Positions 62,633-64,000 of a stretch of 64,000 bases of DNA are shown piece by piece. Positions within the stretch are counted from its first letter, which is position 1. Every line of letters begins with the position of its first letter. The notes beneath the pieces were generated by a model. The model was not told the origin of the DNA, made no database searches, and saw only the letters and a list, made by a program, of their open reading frames with translations. The stretch comes from Piper betle (lineage: Eukaryota > Streptophyta > Magnoliopsida > Piperales > Piperaceae), in contig JAURVB010009451.1 of NCBI GenBank assembly GCA_033002965.1, positions 22,956-86,955 of the forward strand, read 5' to 3'. The position numbers and the translations under genes were made by a program.

Positions 62633-63479
62633 CATGGTTGCACAAATCCGGGATCGGGATCTGGAATCGGTTTTCGAGGGGAGTCGAAATCGGAATCGAA
62701 ACCTGCCCAATACCTTCAGGGGAATCGGTTCAGCTAGCGAATCAGTGTAATAGGTCCAAATCGGTTATATATAATATTTGACAACTTCACTTAACATACA
62801 TATATAAAGTAGATATTGATGTCATTTTAATACTATTGTATATATTATACTTTATAATATTTTTTAAGATTTGTTTTGAATTATTTAGAGTTAGTCATTA
62901 TTTTTGGACCGAGTCAGACACGAGTCAAGTTTTAATCACGAGAATGCCACTGACCAGGCGCGGCTCAGCGCCCGGTCGGTGGCGAGTCTCATGCCACTGC
63001 ACTGTCAGCCGGCCACATGTCGGAGCGCGGTTGTGAGGCTGCGGCAATGTCGGTAGCCCAGTCGGAGGAACAATCCGCGGCGATTCGTGCGTCACACGCC
63101 GATTCGGTCCGGCCACCACGTCGGCGGCGACGTTGCGAGGTCGGAGGTGAGGTCGGCAGCCCGATCGGTGGCGAGCCCGGAGTCGGGGACGCACGCGCGG
63201 AGGCGGACTCGCGGCAGAGGGTGGACGAGCAGCGGCGGAGTGGGTTAGGTTTTGGAATCAAAATTACCATTTTACCCATGCTTAAATAATATAATAAATA
63301 TCATACCTAGGGTATTTTAGTACTCTACTAAAACTGGATTCTTCCCGATTCACCCCGATTCCGAATCGGAGTCAACTCTGGTCGGAATCCGGGTGAATAG
63401 GGCGAGTTCGGCTCCGATTCGGGGCCGACCGATTCGGCCCCAAAATCGGATCGGTGCGCTGCCGATTCCGTCACCTCTG
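62633..63479. mobile_element. hAT-like element with GC-rich core, copy B, with perfect 8-bp target duplication
   Basis: The left end is CATGGTTGCACAAATCCGGG and the right end read backwards is CAGAGGTGACGGAATCGG. CCCATGAC is repeated exactly at 62625-62632 and 63480-63487. The left 300 bp is closely similar to the left part of copy A, including CACGAGTCAAGTTTTAATCA just before the core. The GC-rich core (62945-63245) differs from that of copy A. No transposase. Confidence 0.88.
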
Positions 63480-63487
63480 CCCATGAC

Positions 63488-64000
63488 CATCGTCGTGGCC
63501 ACAGATTGGCAATGGTGATATCACTCCTTTCCGTTTGTTTTTCGGCCAACCTACGACCGAACTCTGCCAACCGCTAACTCCATCATGATCCTTGTCGCCA
63601 TGGTCATTGATCTCAACCAACGACATCCCTAGCCACGCTGCGAGTGACGTTCGGAGAAGGGCACCGGCCTCCCATTTGGCCCTGTTTGCCTATGTTTGCT
63701 TTCGCATGTCCACGTTCAAGTCTGCCTGCTAGCATTCGTGTTTGCAGTCGTGCCCGAGTTCTCCAGTCGAGCCCGTGTCCATGTCCATCAGTCCAAGCCG
63801 GCCTAGCCGACCCAGCCCAGTAGTTTATTTAAACCAGACCAAGTTAAATAGGCCCACCTCGGTTCGATTCATCTCAGTTGACCTGGTTCAATCATTTTTG
63901 GACTGTTTTCGTCTATTCTTGCACCGTTTTTGGTAATTGGAGAACCCCTATATTAGTTTAGACTCATATTCACATGATTTAGCATGTTTATATATTATGA
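63488..64000. other. GC-rich repeat-like host, right part
   Basis: Continues the sequence left of the hAT copy B. It repeats CCAACC/CGACC and AGTCCAAGCC-like words and has no recognisable protein family. It runs off the window. Confidence 0.35.

Noticed and set aside
62338..62750. Frames in the GC-rich stretch flanking the hAT copy B
   Set aside because: One crosses the transposon border at 62633 and others are open on both strands, so they are not genes.

Overview
This window is nuclear DNA of a flowering plant. Its genes have introns with GT/AG borders, its protein families are plant-typical (MAP70, SMR-type PPR protein, serine acetyltransferase, vacuolar two-pore K+ channel, LRR-XII receptor kinase), and it carries much AT-rich repeat sequence. 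The PPR gene is very GC-rich at its 5' end and falls toward its 3' end, as is common in monocots. That is only a hint, and I do not name a species.

Layout. 0-5.4 kb: a small putatively myristoylated protein gene with a clear TATA box, tail-to-tail with a ten-exon MAP70 gene. 5.4-14.3 kb: AT-rich repeats, a CACTA-type element (8086-9000) and a decayed Ty3/gypsy integrase fragment. 14.4-18.9 kb: a frame-disrupted PPR-SMR gene (plus) tail-to-tail with an intact serine acetyltransferase gene (minus). 19.5-32.4 kb: a 600-bp tandem duplication, a 1.5-kb element with about 500-bp terminal inverted repeats, and a decayed Ty1/copia element split by a 2.8-kb solo-LTR-like insertion with a perfect 5-bp target duplication (GGGAT). 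32.7-36.5 kb: a relic of the meiotic gene SPO11-1 (plus) tail-to-tail with a two-pore K+ channel gene (minus). 36.5-46.5 kb: repeats, with no gene I can support. 46.6-49.7 kb: an LRR-XII non-RD receptor kinase gene. 49.9-64 kb: repeats, including two copies of a roughly 1.2-kb LTR-like family, two copies of a hAT-like family with GC-rich cores, a palindrome-rich inverted-repeat element and a hierarchical minisatellite.

The genes are unrelated housekeeping or defence genes and do not form a pathway cluster. The most unusual things are: (1) the SPO11-1 relic, recognisable only by joining short exons; (2) single-base frame breaks in four of the six coding genes, many beside homopolymers, which look more like assembly errors than decay; (3) GC-rich, strand-skewed cores inside several otherwise AT-rich transposons, several of them bordered by the same short ACTCGAGTCAAG...ATTACGA-like module. 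I found no CRISPR array, rRNA or convincing tRNA gene, and no obvious viral gene.
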